This document shows, in pieces, positions 9,015-16,511 of a stretch of 64,000 nt of DNA. The position numbers and the translations under genes are program-made. The DNA lies in contig NZ_WGLO01000013.1 in NCBI RefSeq assembly GCF_016125515.1, positions 1 to 64,000 on the forward strand. Reading direction: 5' to 3'. Within the stretch, counting starts at the first letter, position 1, and each line of letters opens with the position of its first letter. The notes below the pieces were generated by a model. It made no database searches and was not told where the DNA came from. It saw only the letters and a list, made by a program, of their open reading frames with translations. This stretch comes from Hyphomonas sp. GTDB taxonomy: Bacteria; Pseudomonadota; Alphaproteobacteria; Caulobacterales; Hyphomonadaceae.

Positions 9015-9910
9015 CTGAAGATCTTCGGCTTGTTGGCCTGGAACCTCGCGCCCGCCTCGCGATAGCGCGGCGCTTTGCCGTCAGGCGCCAACGCATAGGT
9101 CTGCTCGCGCAGGTATTCCATCAGGCCACGGCGCTTTCCGGCCATCTCGATGGCCTCAGGCGTCAGGGTTTCGCCGATCTCGACGCGCAGCGTCTTGCCC
9201 ATACGCCTGCGCACTTCGCGGAAAACCAGCGCAAGCCGGAGTTCCAGCGACAGGTGGGAGGCGATCTGAAACAGGCGCGAGTTCTGGCCATCAAAGAAGA
9301 CCGGCGTGACGTGCGCACGTGACTGCGTGATCAGTTTCGCCGTAAAGGGCTTCCATTCATCGTCCACCGCCAGCGGATCAAAAGGCCTCGGCGTCGTCGC
9401 TACACCGCCGCTTGGAAATACCACAATACACCCGCCGCCTTTCACATGCGCGAGCGCGTCCCGCCGCATGGTCACATTAGCCTCGACGGCTTCGCGCGTT
9501 CCGGCAAAGTCTACCGGCAGCAAGTATGGCCGCGCCTCGGGCAAGGCGTCGAGCACGGAATTGGTCAGCACCTTGAAGTCCGTTCGGCGCAGGCTGATCA
9601 GCCAGCTGATGATCAGACCATCGAGTACGCCAAAGGGATGGTTTGCGACGACGACCAGAGGACCGTCGCGCGGGATCAGTGCATGTTTGCTGGCGGAGAA
9701 CTGGACGTCGAGATCCAGTAGCCGGATCGCCGCCTCAAAAAAGGGGACATCGCGCGACAGGTCGGCGCGGTAGTGATCATACAGTTTCTTGATTCTGGGC
9801 TGGCCAGACAGGCGCTCAACCGCCTGGACTAGGCGCCGCTTCAGCGGATCGCCGAAATACGCGGCGTAGGACAGCTCCGGGACGTGGTCCACGTTGCTCA
9901 AAGCCGCCAC
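9011..9910 (-). CDS. Lysophospholipid acyltransferase family protein (PlsC-like)
   Basis: Encodes 299 residues of the PlsC/LPLAT superfamily, which transfers acyl groups from acyl-CoA or acyl-ACP to lysolipids at the inner membrane. The acceptor motif is NHPFGVLDG with His91 and Asp97, i.e. HX5D, as in the hemolysin/OlsA-like branch rather than classical HX4D PlsC. The later segment VVFPSGGVATT replaces the FPEGTR motif. No strong membrane helix is present. Its start overlaps the end of the acyl-CoA dehydrogenase gene by 13 nt and its stop overlaps the GNAT gene. The context suggests modification of a minor lipid, but this is inference. Confidence 0.82.
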   Translation of the reverse strand: MAALSNVDHVPELSYAAYFGDPLKRRLVQAVERLSGQPRIKKLYDHYRADLSRDVPFFEAAIRLLDLDVQFSASKHALIPRDGPLVVVANHPFGVLDGLIISWLISLRRTDFKVLTNSVLDALPEARPYLLPVDFAGTREAVEANVTMRRDALAHVKGGGCIVVFPSGGVATTPRPFDPLAVDDEWKPFTAKLITQSRAHVTPVFFDGQNSRLFQIASHLSLELRLALVFREVRRRMGKTLRVEIGETLTPEAIEMAGKRRGLMEYLREQTYALAPDGKAPRYREAGARFQANKPKIFR

Positions 9911-11061
9911 ATCCGCGCCAGATTGTTCTTCTGCATGTCCGACGAGCCGCCGACGATCGGCATACTGAGCAGTTCGCGAACGTTGCGCTCGATGTCATAG
10001 GCATCAGACAGGCCATACGCTCCGATGACCTGCTGGCAGATCAGGCCGATCTCTATGCCTGTATCGGCGACGAACAGTTTTGCCATCGCGGTCTCGGCCG
10101 AACAGGGCTTTCCCTCCCCCGCCAGCCAGGCCGCATGGTAGAGCATATGCCGGCAGGCCGCGAGCTTGGTGCGTGCCGTCACCAGCTTATGCGCGACCGC
10201 CTGATGCTTGCCGATGGGTTTTCCGAACTGGACACGCTCGCCGGCATATTTCCAGGCTTCTTCCAATGCCGCCCGTGCGATGCCGTAGGCCACAGCCGTG
10301 ATCTCGATCTTCTCGACGTCCAGGGCGCGTCCCGCCAGCGCTTCCCAACCCTTGTTCCACTTTTCCGGTCCGCCGACGATGGCCGTTTCCGGCAGGCGCA
10401 CATCGTCCAGGTAGACGTCCATCGAATGGGTGTAGCGCAGGTTCGAATGTTCGATGGGCTGCATCGACACGCCCTTGGCCTTGGTCGGGACCAGCACGAA
10501 TGTGAGATTGCCGTGCCGGTCGCCCGGTTCGCCCGAGCGACACAGGCAGTAGATATAGTCCGACCAGTCCGCGCCTGTGCACCAGCGCTTCGCGCCGTTG
10601 AGGACGAGCTCTCCGTCTTTGCGCACTACCCGCGTCTCGACACTCGGCAGGTCCCCGCCCACGTTCGGTTCAGACAGACCGTAGCAAAGGAACATCTCAC
10701 CGCGCGCCAGCTTCGGCAGCAGCGCTTCCTTCTGTTCCTTCGATCCGTTCTCGGAGATATTCAGCCCGCCATAGAAGGCCGCATGAATGAACGGCCCGGC
10801 CATGCTTGGCCCACCTTGGCAGAGCTCCTCGATGACGGCCGCGGCCGCATAGATATCTTCGCCCTGTCCGCCATATTCTTCGGGGATGGTCAGTCCGATC
10901 AGGCCCATCCCGGCGAGTTCGCGGAACAGGATACGGTCCCAGGTGGCGGCCTTGTCCCATTCCCGCCGTTTCTCGCGCGGCATCTTCTCCGCCACCCAGC
11001 GCGACAGCTGGCGGCGGATCTCGGTCACGTGTTCAGGCTCGGCGGCAAAGCTGGTGGTCAT
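9898..11061 (-). CDS. Acyl-CoA dehydrogenase
   Basis: A 387-residue FAD-dependent acyl-CoA dehydrogenase. The N-terminal helical domain ends in IGLTIPEEYGGQGEDI. The central flavin-binding beta-domain carries the signature CYGLSEPNVGGDLPSVETRV and GAKRWCTGADWSDYIYC. The C-terminal domain has ERVQFGKPIGKHQAVAHKL and QVIGAYGLSDAYDIERNVREL. It oxidises an acyl-CoA thioester to the 2-enoyl form and passes electrons to ETF. The chain-length preference is not readable. First gene of the leftward operon 11061-7095, with the next start overlapping its 3' end. Confidence 0.9.
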   Translation of the reverse strand: MTTSFAAEPEHVTEIRRQLSRWVAEKMPREKRREWDKAATWDRILFRELAGMGLIGLTIPEEYGGQGEDIYAAAAVIEELCQGGPSMAGPFIHAAFYGGLNISENGSKEQKEALLPKLARGEMFLCYGLSEPNVGGDLPSVETRVVRKDGELVLNGAKRWCTGADWSDYIYCLCRSGEPGDRHGNLTFVLVPTKAKGVSMQPIEHSNLRYTHSMDVYLDDVRLPETAIVGGPEKWNKGWEALAGRALDVEKIEITAVAYGIARAALEEAWKYAGERVQFGKPIGKHQAVAHKLVTARTKLAACRHMLYHAAWLAGEGKPCSAETAMAKLFVADTGIEIGLICQQVIGAYGLSDAYDIERNVRELLSMPIVGGSSDMQKNNLARMWRL

Positions 11062-11143
11062 GGCGGGATTAGAGCCTTCTTTGGCGCGGTACGAAAGGGC
11101 CTGGTGTCGCCATCTTCAAGCGCGAAGCACGCAGTCGTCACGA

Positions 11144-12463
11144 TCAGCCGTGCCCATGGGCCGACTCGCCATGCGTGGAGGAATCGAGTCCATTGGTTTC
11201 ATCTTCGGCACTAACCCTCAGCGCGACGACGCGACGGATCGTCAGAAGGATCCCGGCCGACAGGATCGCCGAATACAAGCAAACACTGACGACGCCGGTC
11301 AATTGAGCCAAAAGCTTGTCGGCGAATGTGATGTCACCCAGACCCGGCGCCAACGGACCGAAGGAAGCCAGGAATGGAATCAGCAATGTGCCGAGGATTC
11401 CCCCCACTCCGTGAACCGCGAAGACGTCGAGGCTGTCATCGATCTTCCAGCGGCCTCGGACATAGACGACCGCCATGTAGCAGGTACACGCCGCGGCCGC
11501 GCCAATCAGCAGCGCTCCGGCAGGACCGACCGAGCCTGCGGCCGGCGTGATGGTCGCAAGTCCGGCGATTGTGCCGGTTGCAATGCCGACAAGGGTCGGC
11601 TTGCCATACTTGACCCATTCGATCGCCATCCAGACCAGCGCCGCAGTTGAGGCTGAAAGATGCGTTATCAGCATCGCGTGTCCGGCCGCCGCATTTGCGC
11701 CGAGCGCGGAACCTGCGTTGAATCCAAACCAGCCGACCCAGAGCATCCCTGCGCCCAGCATAACGAAAGCCGGATTGTGCGGCGGGCGCAATTCGGCTGG
11801 AAAGATAGCACGCTTACCCATCAGCAGTACGAAGACGAGTGAACTCACTCCGGCCGTCGCGTGCACAACCAGACCTCCGGCAAAATCGCTCACGCCCAAT
11901 TCGGCCAGCCAACCACCACCCCAGACCCAGTGGGCGACTGGCGCATAGACGAGGAGAAGCCAGAGGCCGCTGAAGGCCAGGACGGCCGCAAAGTTCACGC
12001 GTTCTGCATAAGCCCCCACTATCAAGGCTGGCGTGATGATCGCAAAGGTCATCTGGAACATCACGAAGACCGTCTCGGGTATCGTTCCGACAGTGGCACC
12101 AGGCGCAATTCCGGCAAGGAACGCTTTGCTGAACCCGCCCCAGATCTGGCCCGCGCCTGCCGCCGGCCCGTTTCCGTCACCGAACGCAATCGAATAACCG
12201 GCAACGAACCAGAGAACCGACATCAGGCAGGCAATCGCCAGACACTGCGACAAGACCGACAGCAGGTTTTTCCATTGGACCAGGCCGCCATAGAAGAGCG
12301 CCAGGCCGGGCAACGTCATGAACAGCACCAGCGCGGTCGAAGTGAGGATCCAGGCCGTGTCACCCGTGTCTGCCCAAGCGGCGCCAGCGCCGGACAGCAT
12401 CATCGCGAGCATGATCGCCGCGCGCGCCAGACCGGCACGGGAAGCTGGTTTGGTATTCATCAT
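11144..12463 (-). CDS. amt: Ammonium transporter (Amt family)
   Basis: Encodes 439 residues: a cleavable signal peptide (MLSGAGAAWA) and about 11 membrane helices. The pore histidines of Amt/Rh proteins are seen in GGLVVHATAGVSSLV and DVFAVHGVGGILGTLL, and the signature FAIITPALIVGAYAERVNF lies in the middle. It conducts ammonium/ammonia into the cell. The C-terminal tail is short and His/Asp-rich. The usual partner glnK is not adjacent. Nearest neighbours are a divergently oriented-free gap and metA on the same strand, so nitrogen control is expected but no clear promoter was found in the 148 nt upstream. Confidence 0.92.
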   Translation of the reverse strand: MMNTKPASRAGLARAAIMLAMMLSGAGAAWADTGDTAWILTSTALVLFMTLPGLALFYGGLVQWKNLLSVLSQCLAIACLMSVLWFVAGYSIAFGDGNGPAAGAGQIWGGFSKAFLAGIAPGATVGTIPETVFVMFQMTFAIITPALIVGAYAERVNFAAVLAFSGLWLLLVYAPVAHWVWGGGWLAELGVSDFAGGLVVHATAGVSSLVFVLLMGKRAIFPAELRPPHNPAFVMLGAGMLWVGWFGFNAGSALGANAAAGHAMLITHLSASTAALVWMAIEWVKYGKPTLVGIATGTIAGLATITPAAGSVGPAGALLIGAAAACTCYMAVVYVRGRWKIDDSLDVFAVHGVGGILGTLLIPFLASFGPLAPGLGDITFADKLLAQLTGVVSVCLYSAILSAGILLTIRRVVALRVSAEDETNGLDSSTHGESAHGHG

Positions 12464-12611
12464 CGGAGCCCTCCCAAAGCGTCCTGCTGCAGCGCTATTC
12501 CCGAACGCGGGCGTTGTGACCGCCCGCTATTGAGTCCGCCTGCACTCTGGTTGGACTGACCAAAATTTCGACGCGCGGGCAAGCACACATTTGTGCTCGC
12601 GCACCGTGCCG

Positions 12612-13544
12612 CTACGGAAGGCGGGACGCCGTTCCGATTTCTTCGATCAAATAGGGCGTCGACTGGTAAACTTGGTTGATCCAGTTGCCGAACAGGAGAT
12701 GCGCGTGGCTACGCCAGCGGTTGAGAGGCGGGCGCGACGGGTCATCGCCCGGGAAATAATTATGAGGCACAGTGATCGGAATGTTCTGCGCCCGGTCACG
12801 CTCGAACTCTTCCTTCAGCGAGAAGGAATCGTATTCAACATGGTTGAACATGAACAGGCTGCGCCGGCCGGCATCCTGCAGGAGGCACGGCCCCGTCTTC
12901 TCGCAATCGACCAGCAGGTCGAGCGACGGGCGCGCCAGCACGTCTTCGCGTTTCACCTCGGTCCAGCGCGAAACGGGGATCAGGAAATCATCGGAAAAAC
13001 CGGAAAGGTAAGGCGACGCCGGGGCCAGGTTGCGCTGGCGGAATACGCCGAACGCCTTCTCCGCGAGCTGGTATTTCGGCAAGCCATGGAAGTGGTATGC
13101 CGCGGCCATCGCCCCCCAGCAGATGTAGAACGGCGAATGCACATGCGTGCCCGTCCAATCGAAGATCTGCCGCAGCTCGTCCCAGTAGGTCACTTCTTCG
13201 AAGGGCATCTGTTCCACCGGCGCACCAGTCACGATGAAGCCGTCAAACTTCCGCTCACGGATCTCTTCCCAGGTCTGATAGAAGCTGATCAGGTGTTCCG
13301 CAGACGTGTTCTTCGGCTGGTGCCCGCCCACCCGCACAAGCGTGAGCTCGACCTGCAAGGGCGAGGCCCCGATTAGACGGGCAATCTGCGTCTCGGTACG
13401 GATCTTGTTGGGCATCAGGTTGAGCAGCGCGATCTGGAGCGGGCGGATATCCTGCCGGATGGCATCGGAATCACGCATCACCGCCACGCCCTCTTTCAGC
13501 AGCGTTTCCGCAGCCGGAAGCGAATCGGGAATCTTGATCGGCAT
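12612..13544 (-). CDS. metA: MetA homoserine O-acyltransferase, probably acetyl-CoA type
   Basis: First committed step of methionine synthesis from homoserine, 310 residues. The catalytic cysteine is C142 (YICWGA), with H235 and E237 in FNHVEYDS. Residue 111 is Glu (GAPVEQMPF). In this family Glu at 111 has been linked to acetyl-CoA use and Gly to succinyl-CoA, so O-acetylhomoserine is the predicted product despite the traditional name. The frame is open to 13691, but that extension reads through a SAM-II riboswitch. The start at 13544 gives the normal [12 protein letters not shown]-terminus. Expression should fall when SAM is plentiful. Confidence 0.94.
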   Translation of the reverse strand: MPIKIPDSLPAAETLLKEGVAVMRDSDAIRQDIRPLQIALLNLMPNKIRTETQIARLIGASPLQVELTLVRVGGHQPKNTSAEHLISFYQTWEEIRERKFDGFIVTGAPVEQMPFEEVTYWDELRQIFDWTGTHVHSPFYICWGAMAAAYHFHGLPKYQLAEKAFGVFRQRNLAPASPYLSGFSDDFLIPVSRWTEVKREDVLARPSLDLLVDCEKTGPCLLQDAGRRSLFMFNHVEYDSFSLKEEFERDRAQNIPITVPHNYFPGDDPSRPPLNRWRSHAHLLFGNWINQVYQSTPYLIEEIGTASRLP

Positions 13545-13629
13545 GACAAACTCGTCCTCATCGGCCCGCTTCAGAGGACAAACAGCCGCTATGGAGGGTG
13601 AAAGGCGGGAGCTTTTCCCCGCGTCTCGG

Positions 13630-13682
13630 CCCTTTAGCGACTTGTTTAACGTGGCTGCAAGCCGGCCGGCCAAATCACCACG
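13630..13682 (-). promoter_or_regulatory. SAM-II riboswitch upstream of metA
   Basis: On the minus strand the sequence fits the SAM-II (metA RNA) consensus. A P1 stem pairs CGTGG (13678-13682) with CCACG (13650-13654). TGATTT follows the first arm, CTTGCAG lies just before the second arm, then TTAAACAA and the conserved GCTAAAGGG tail (to 13630), which forms the pseudoknot. It lies 86 nt ahead of the metA start. SAM binding should stabilise the pseudoknot and reduce metA expression. This class is characteristic of alphaproteobacteria. Confidence 0.93.
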
Positions 13683-13691
13683 AAGGCGCAT

Positions 13692-14156
13692 TTAGCGCGG
13701 GCCGGGTGGCGCGGCAAGTCCTGGCGTGACGGCGGCTCGCCCGCAAAGATAGCCTGAAATTGCGAACCCACCCGCGATCACCGTATGGAACATCAGCATT
13801 ACCGGCGCCTGGGCATTGCCGGCAACTGATATTGCCGCCAAGCTGGCCGCCCCCGTCGCCGTCGACAAAGCATACAGGCTTCGTCGCATGCCCCCCGGGC
13901 TGAAGCGCACGGCGCAGGCCGCGACAAACCCGCCAAACAGGATGGCCGCATACATCAGATCCGCCGGATCCCCTTCATCGCCCACAATGCCGACCGCAAG
14001 CGCCGACCATATTACGGCGAGGCCCGTGAGCAGAGCCAGCGCAAAGCCAGCCCTGTAGGACCAACTGTTCGAAGCCCTGAGGCCCATTACGAATACGCCG
14101 CCGAACGCAGTTATCAATCCGCCAGCGACCAGGAAATCCACCAAGCCCCAGCTCAT
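13692..14156 (-). CDS. Hypothetical membrane protein
   Basis: Encodes 154 residues with about five hydrophobic segments separated by short polar loops: VDFLVAGGLITAFGGVFVMG, the FALALLTGLAVIWSALAVGIV region, LMYAAILFGGFVAACAV, ATGAASLAAISVAG and a last helix ending in SGYLCG. No family recognised and no catalytic motif. It starts 3 nt after the enoyl-CoA hydratase stop and ends just upstream of the metA riboswitch, so it is probably cotranscribed with the hydratase. Confidence 0.65.
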   Translation of the reverse strand: MSWGLVDFLVAGGLITAFGGVFVMGLRASNSWSYRAGFALALLTGLAVIWSALAVGIVGDEGDPADLMYAAILFGGFVAACAVRFSPGGMRRSLYALSTATGAASLAAISVAGNAQAPVMLMFHTVIAGGFAISGYLCGRAAVTPGLAAPPGPR

Positions 14157-14159
14157 CGG

Positions 14160-14972
14160 TCACCCACCGGTCAGTTTCGGCGCGCGCTTTTCCTTAAATG
14201 CGGCCACGGCCTCACGCCGGTCGCCCAGATAGTTTGACACGCTCTCCCAGCCGATACTGGCATCCATCAGCTGGGCCGCAAGCGCCCGCAGCGGGATGTT
14301 CGCTGTCGTCTTGGTCCAACGCACCGCCCATTTCGGGTTGGCAAGGATCTTGCCGGCAATCTCATCGACTTTCGCGTCGAGATCTGATCCGGGTACGGCA
14401 TAATTAATCAAGCCGAGACGCTGGGCTTCCGGCGCGCTGAGCAGGTCGCCGGTCATCAACAGCTCCTTGGCCTTGGCGAAGCCGATTAGCTGCGGCCAGA
14501 TCAGCGCGCCGCCATCGCCCGCCACCAGCCCAACCTTCACATGTGGATCGCCGATCTTCGCTGTCTCGTCGGCAATGATTACATCGCAGAGCAGCGCAAT
14601 CGTCGCACCGAGGCCGGCCGCCGCACCGTTCATCCGGCAGACGATCGGCTTCTCCATCTGCAACAGGGTGACCACGATCTGCTTGGCGTCCCATCCGATC
14701 GCGCGGAAGCGCTCCGGATGCGCGATCTGTTCCTCGAACCAGTCGAAGTCCCCGCCTGCACAAAAGGCCCTGCCCTTGCCGGAGAGGATGATGAGGTCGC
14801 TTTCACTGTCCCGCTGAAGACAATTGAAGATCAGGGCGAGTTCCGTATGCATCTGTTCGTCGACGCCGTTCACCGGATGGGACGATGTGATGAAGGCCGA
14901 CAGCACACGGCCTTTCCGCTCGAACGTGAACCGCTCCCATTTGTCTTTCGTGATGTCGTAGTTCGCGCTCAT
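14160..14972 (-). CDS. Enoyl-CoA hydratase/isomerase family protein
   Basis: A 270-residue crotonase-fold enzyme. Oxyanion-hole segments are seen in LSGKGRAFCAGGDFDWF and in CRMNGAAAGLGATIALLCDVIIA. The catalytic acidic positions follow in KIGDPHVKVGLVAGDGGAL, where the usual E/D pair reads H-V-K-V-G-L and D-G-G, so hydratase versus isomerase activity is unclear. It acts on acyl-CoA thioesters in degradation pathways. It is apparently cotranscribed with the small membrane protein that follows. No other beta-oxidation genes are next to it. Confidence 0.85.
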   Translation of the reverse strand: MSANYDITKDKWERFTFERKGRVLSAFITSSHPVNGVDEQMHTELALIFNCLQRDSESDLIILSGKGRAFCAGGDFDWFEEQIAHPERFRAIGWDAKQIVVTLLQMEKPIVCRMNGAAAGLGATIALLCDVIIADETAKIGDPHVKVGLVAGDGGALIWPQLIGFAKAKELLMTGDLLSAPEAQRLGLINYAVPGSDLDAKVDEIAGKILANPKWAVRWTKTTANIPLRALAAQLMDASIGWESVSNYLGDRREAVAAFKEKRAPKLTGG

Positions 14973-15081
14973 GCTATCCTCCGGCGTTCTTGGACCAGAC
15001 TAACTGTGTCGGCGCCAATGTCACGGGGGATGACCGCGACTTGCCGCCGGGCTAGAAGACGTAGTCCAACAGAGAGCGCCT

Positions 15082-15429
15082 ATGATCAGAGACACCCTCT
15101 TCCTCCTGCCGCCCGGTTTCGAAGCCAATGGCCGGCGTGAATTCTGCCCCGAATGTGCCGAGATCTGGGGCGTGCTGTCCTGGTTTCCCGCCCTCAAGGA
15201 GACGCTGGACATCGTCTATGTCGGCATCGACCATCCCCGCGGGCCCATCTCGGCCCTTCTGGGTGAGGGGCGCCACAATGCGCCGACCCTCGTGTTGCAC
15301 CCCGCCAGCCCGCGCGGGCCCGGCCTGGACTATGCCGAAGCGGGCGGCCGCGCCTACCTGCCGTCCGCCCGCCTGATTGCCCGTCATTTCGCCGCCGTCC
15401 ACGGAACGCCTGTGCCGCGCGGGCATTGA
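15082..15429 (+). CDS. DUF3088 family protein
   Basis: Encodes 115 residues with the recognisable start RDTLFLLPPGFEANGRREF, followed by CPECAEIWGVLSWFP. The fold suggested by a CxxC near the N-terminus and alternating beta/alpha segments is thioredoxin/glutaredoxin-like. The CxxC (C-P-E-C) would be its active or metal site. Function is unknown. A nearly full-length minus-strand frame over the same bases is a shadow. It precedes the nitronate monooxygenase-like gene by 66 nt on the same strand. Confidence 0.75.
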   Translation: MIRDTLFLLPPGFEANGRREFCPECAEIWGVLSWFPALKETLDIVYVGIDHPRGPISALLGEGRHNAPTLVLHPASPRGPGLDYAEAGGRAYLPSARLIARHFAAVHGTPVPRGH

Positions 15430-15495
15430 TGCCCCCTTGCCTCCCGCTGCGTCAGGCCGTCCAACTCACGCCCGATAACACTGAGGAAGAACGAC

Positions 15496-16434
15496 ATGCC
15501 CGCAGCGCCGATCAGAACCCGCATCACCGACATGCTCGGCATCGACAAGCCGATCATCCAGGCCGCTATGGGATGGATCGCCCGCTCGCAGCTGTCCTCC
15601 GCCGTCTCGAATGCCGGCGGCATGGGCATCATCGAAACCTCTTCGGGTGAACTCGACGCCATTCGCGAAGAGATCAAGAAGATGAAGACCCTCACCGACA
15701 AGCCCTTCGGTGTGAACGTCGCGCAGGCCTTTGTGCGCGATCCGGGCATCATCCCCTTCATCATCGACCAGGGCATCCGCTTCGTGACCACCTCGGCCGG
15801 CGACCCGATGAAATACACCGCCGCGCTGAAGGAAGCGGGCCTCACCGTCTTCCACGTCGTCCCCTCCCTCGCCGGCGCCTTGCGCGCCATCGAGGCGGGC
15901 GTTGACGGCCTGATCGTGGAAGGCGGCGAAGGCGGCGGCTTCAAGAATCCCAAGGACGTGGCCTCGATGGTCCTCATCCCGCAGGTCTGCGAACAGGTCT
16001 CCGTGCCGGTCGTCGCGGCCGGCGGCATCATGGATGGGCGCACTATGGCCGCAGCCTTTGCCCTCGGCGCCGAAGGCGTATTGATGGGCACCCGCATCCT
16101 CTCGTCCGCCGAAAGCCCGGTCCACCCGAACTGGAAGGAGGCCATCATGGGCGCCGATTCCACCGACACCGTCTTCCTCAACCGGTCCGGCCCCGGCCCG
16201 GCCCTGCGCGCGCTGCGGACCGAGCGCACCACGCGTCTTGAAAAAGAAGGCAGCCCAAACATCTTCGGCGAGTTTGCCGGCACTCAGGAAGTCTATTTCG
16301 GCGGCAATCTTGAAGCGGGCATCGCCCTCACCGGCCAGGTCGCCGGACGGATCCACGCGGTGAAGCCGGTCGCGCAGATTTTCGAGGAGACGCTGGAGGA
16401 ATATCACCGCGTCGTGGCGCGCCTGCCGGCCTGA
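15496..16434 (+). CDS. Nitronate monooxygenase/2-nitropropane dioxygenase-like FMN protein
   Basis: Encodes 312 residues with the TIM-barrel of the NPD/FabK superfamily: KPIIQAAMGWIARSQLSSAV at the start, SNAGGMGII, then the phosphate-binding VVAAGGIMDGRTMAAAFALGAEGVLMGTR. In true class I nitronate monooxygenases the segment after the Glu-Gly-Gly turn carries a catalytic His (GGH); here it reads GGEGGGF, so that His is missing. It could be an NPD-type oxidoreductase with another substrate. It is preceded by the DUF3088 gene and followed by a peptidase on the same strand. Confidence 0.8.
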   Translation: MPAAPIRTRITDMLGIDKPIIQAAMGWIARSQLSSAVSNAGGMGIIETSSGELDAIREEIKKMKTLTDKPFGVNVAQAFVRDPGIIPFIIDQGIRFVTTSAGDPMKYTAALKEAGLTVFHVVPSLAGALRAIEAGVDGLIVEGGEGGGFKNPKDVASMVLIPQVCEQVSVPVVAAGGIMDGRTMAAAFALGAEGVLMGTRILSSAESPVHPNWKEAIMGADSTDTVFLNRSGPGPALRALRTERTTRLEKEGSPNIFGEFAGTQEVYFGGNLEAGIALTGQVAGRIHAVKPVAQIFEETLEEYHRVVARLPA

Positions 16435-16511
16435 GCCGACTCTGCCGACCGCACTGGATATCCGCGCCGAGCCCCGCTAGATCCCCTGCAAACGTCTTTT
16501 GCTGAGGATCC

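Noticed and set aside
12582-12597. Terminator after metA (AGCACA/TGTGCT hairpin)
   Set aside because: Only six base pairs and no following T-run on the minus strand.
13545-13691. N-terminal extension of MetA
   Set aside because: These codons are the SAM-II riboswitch and leader. The methionine at 13544 gives the known N-terminus.
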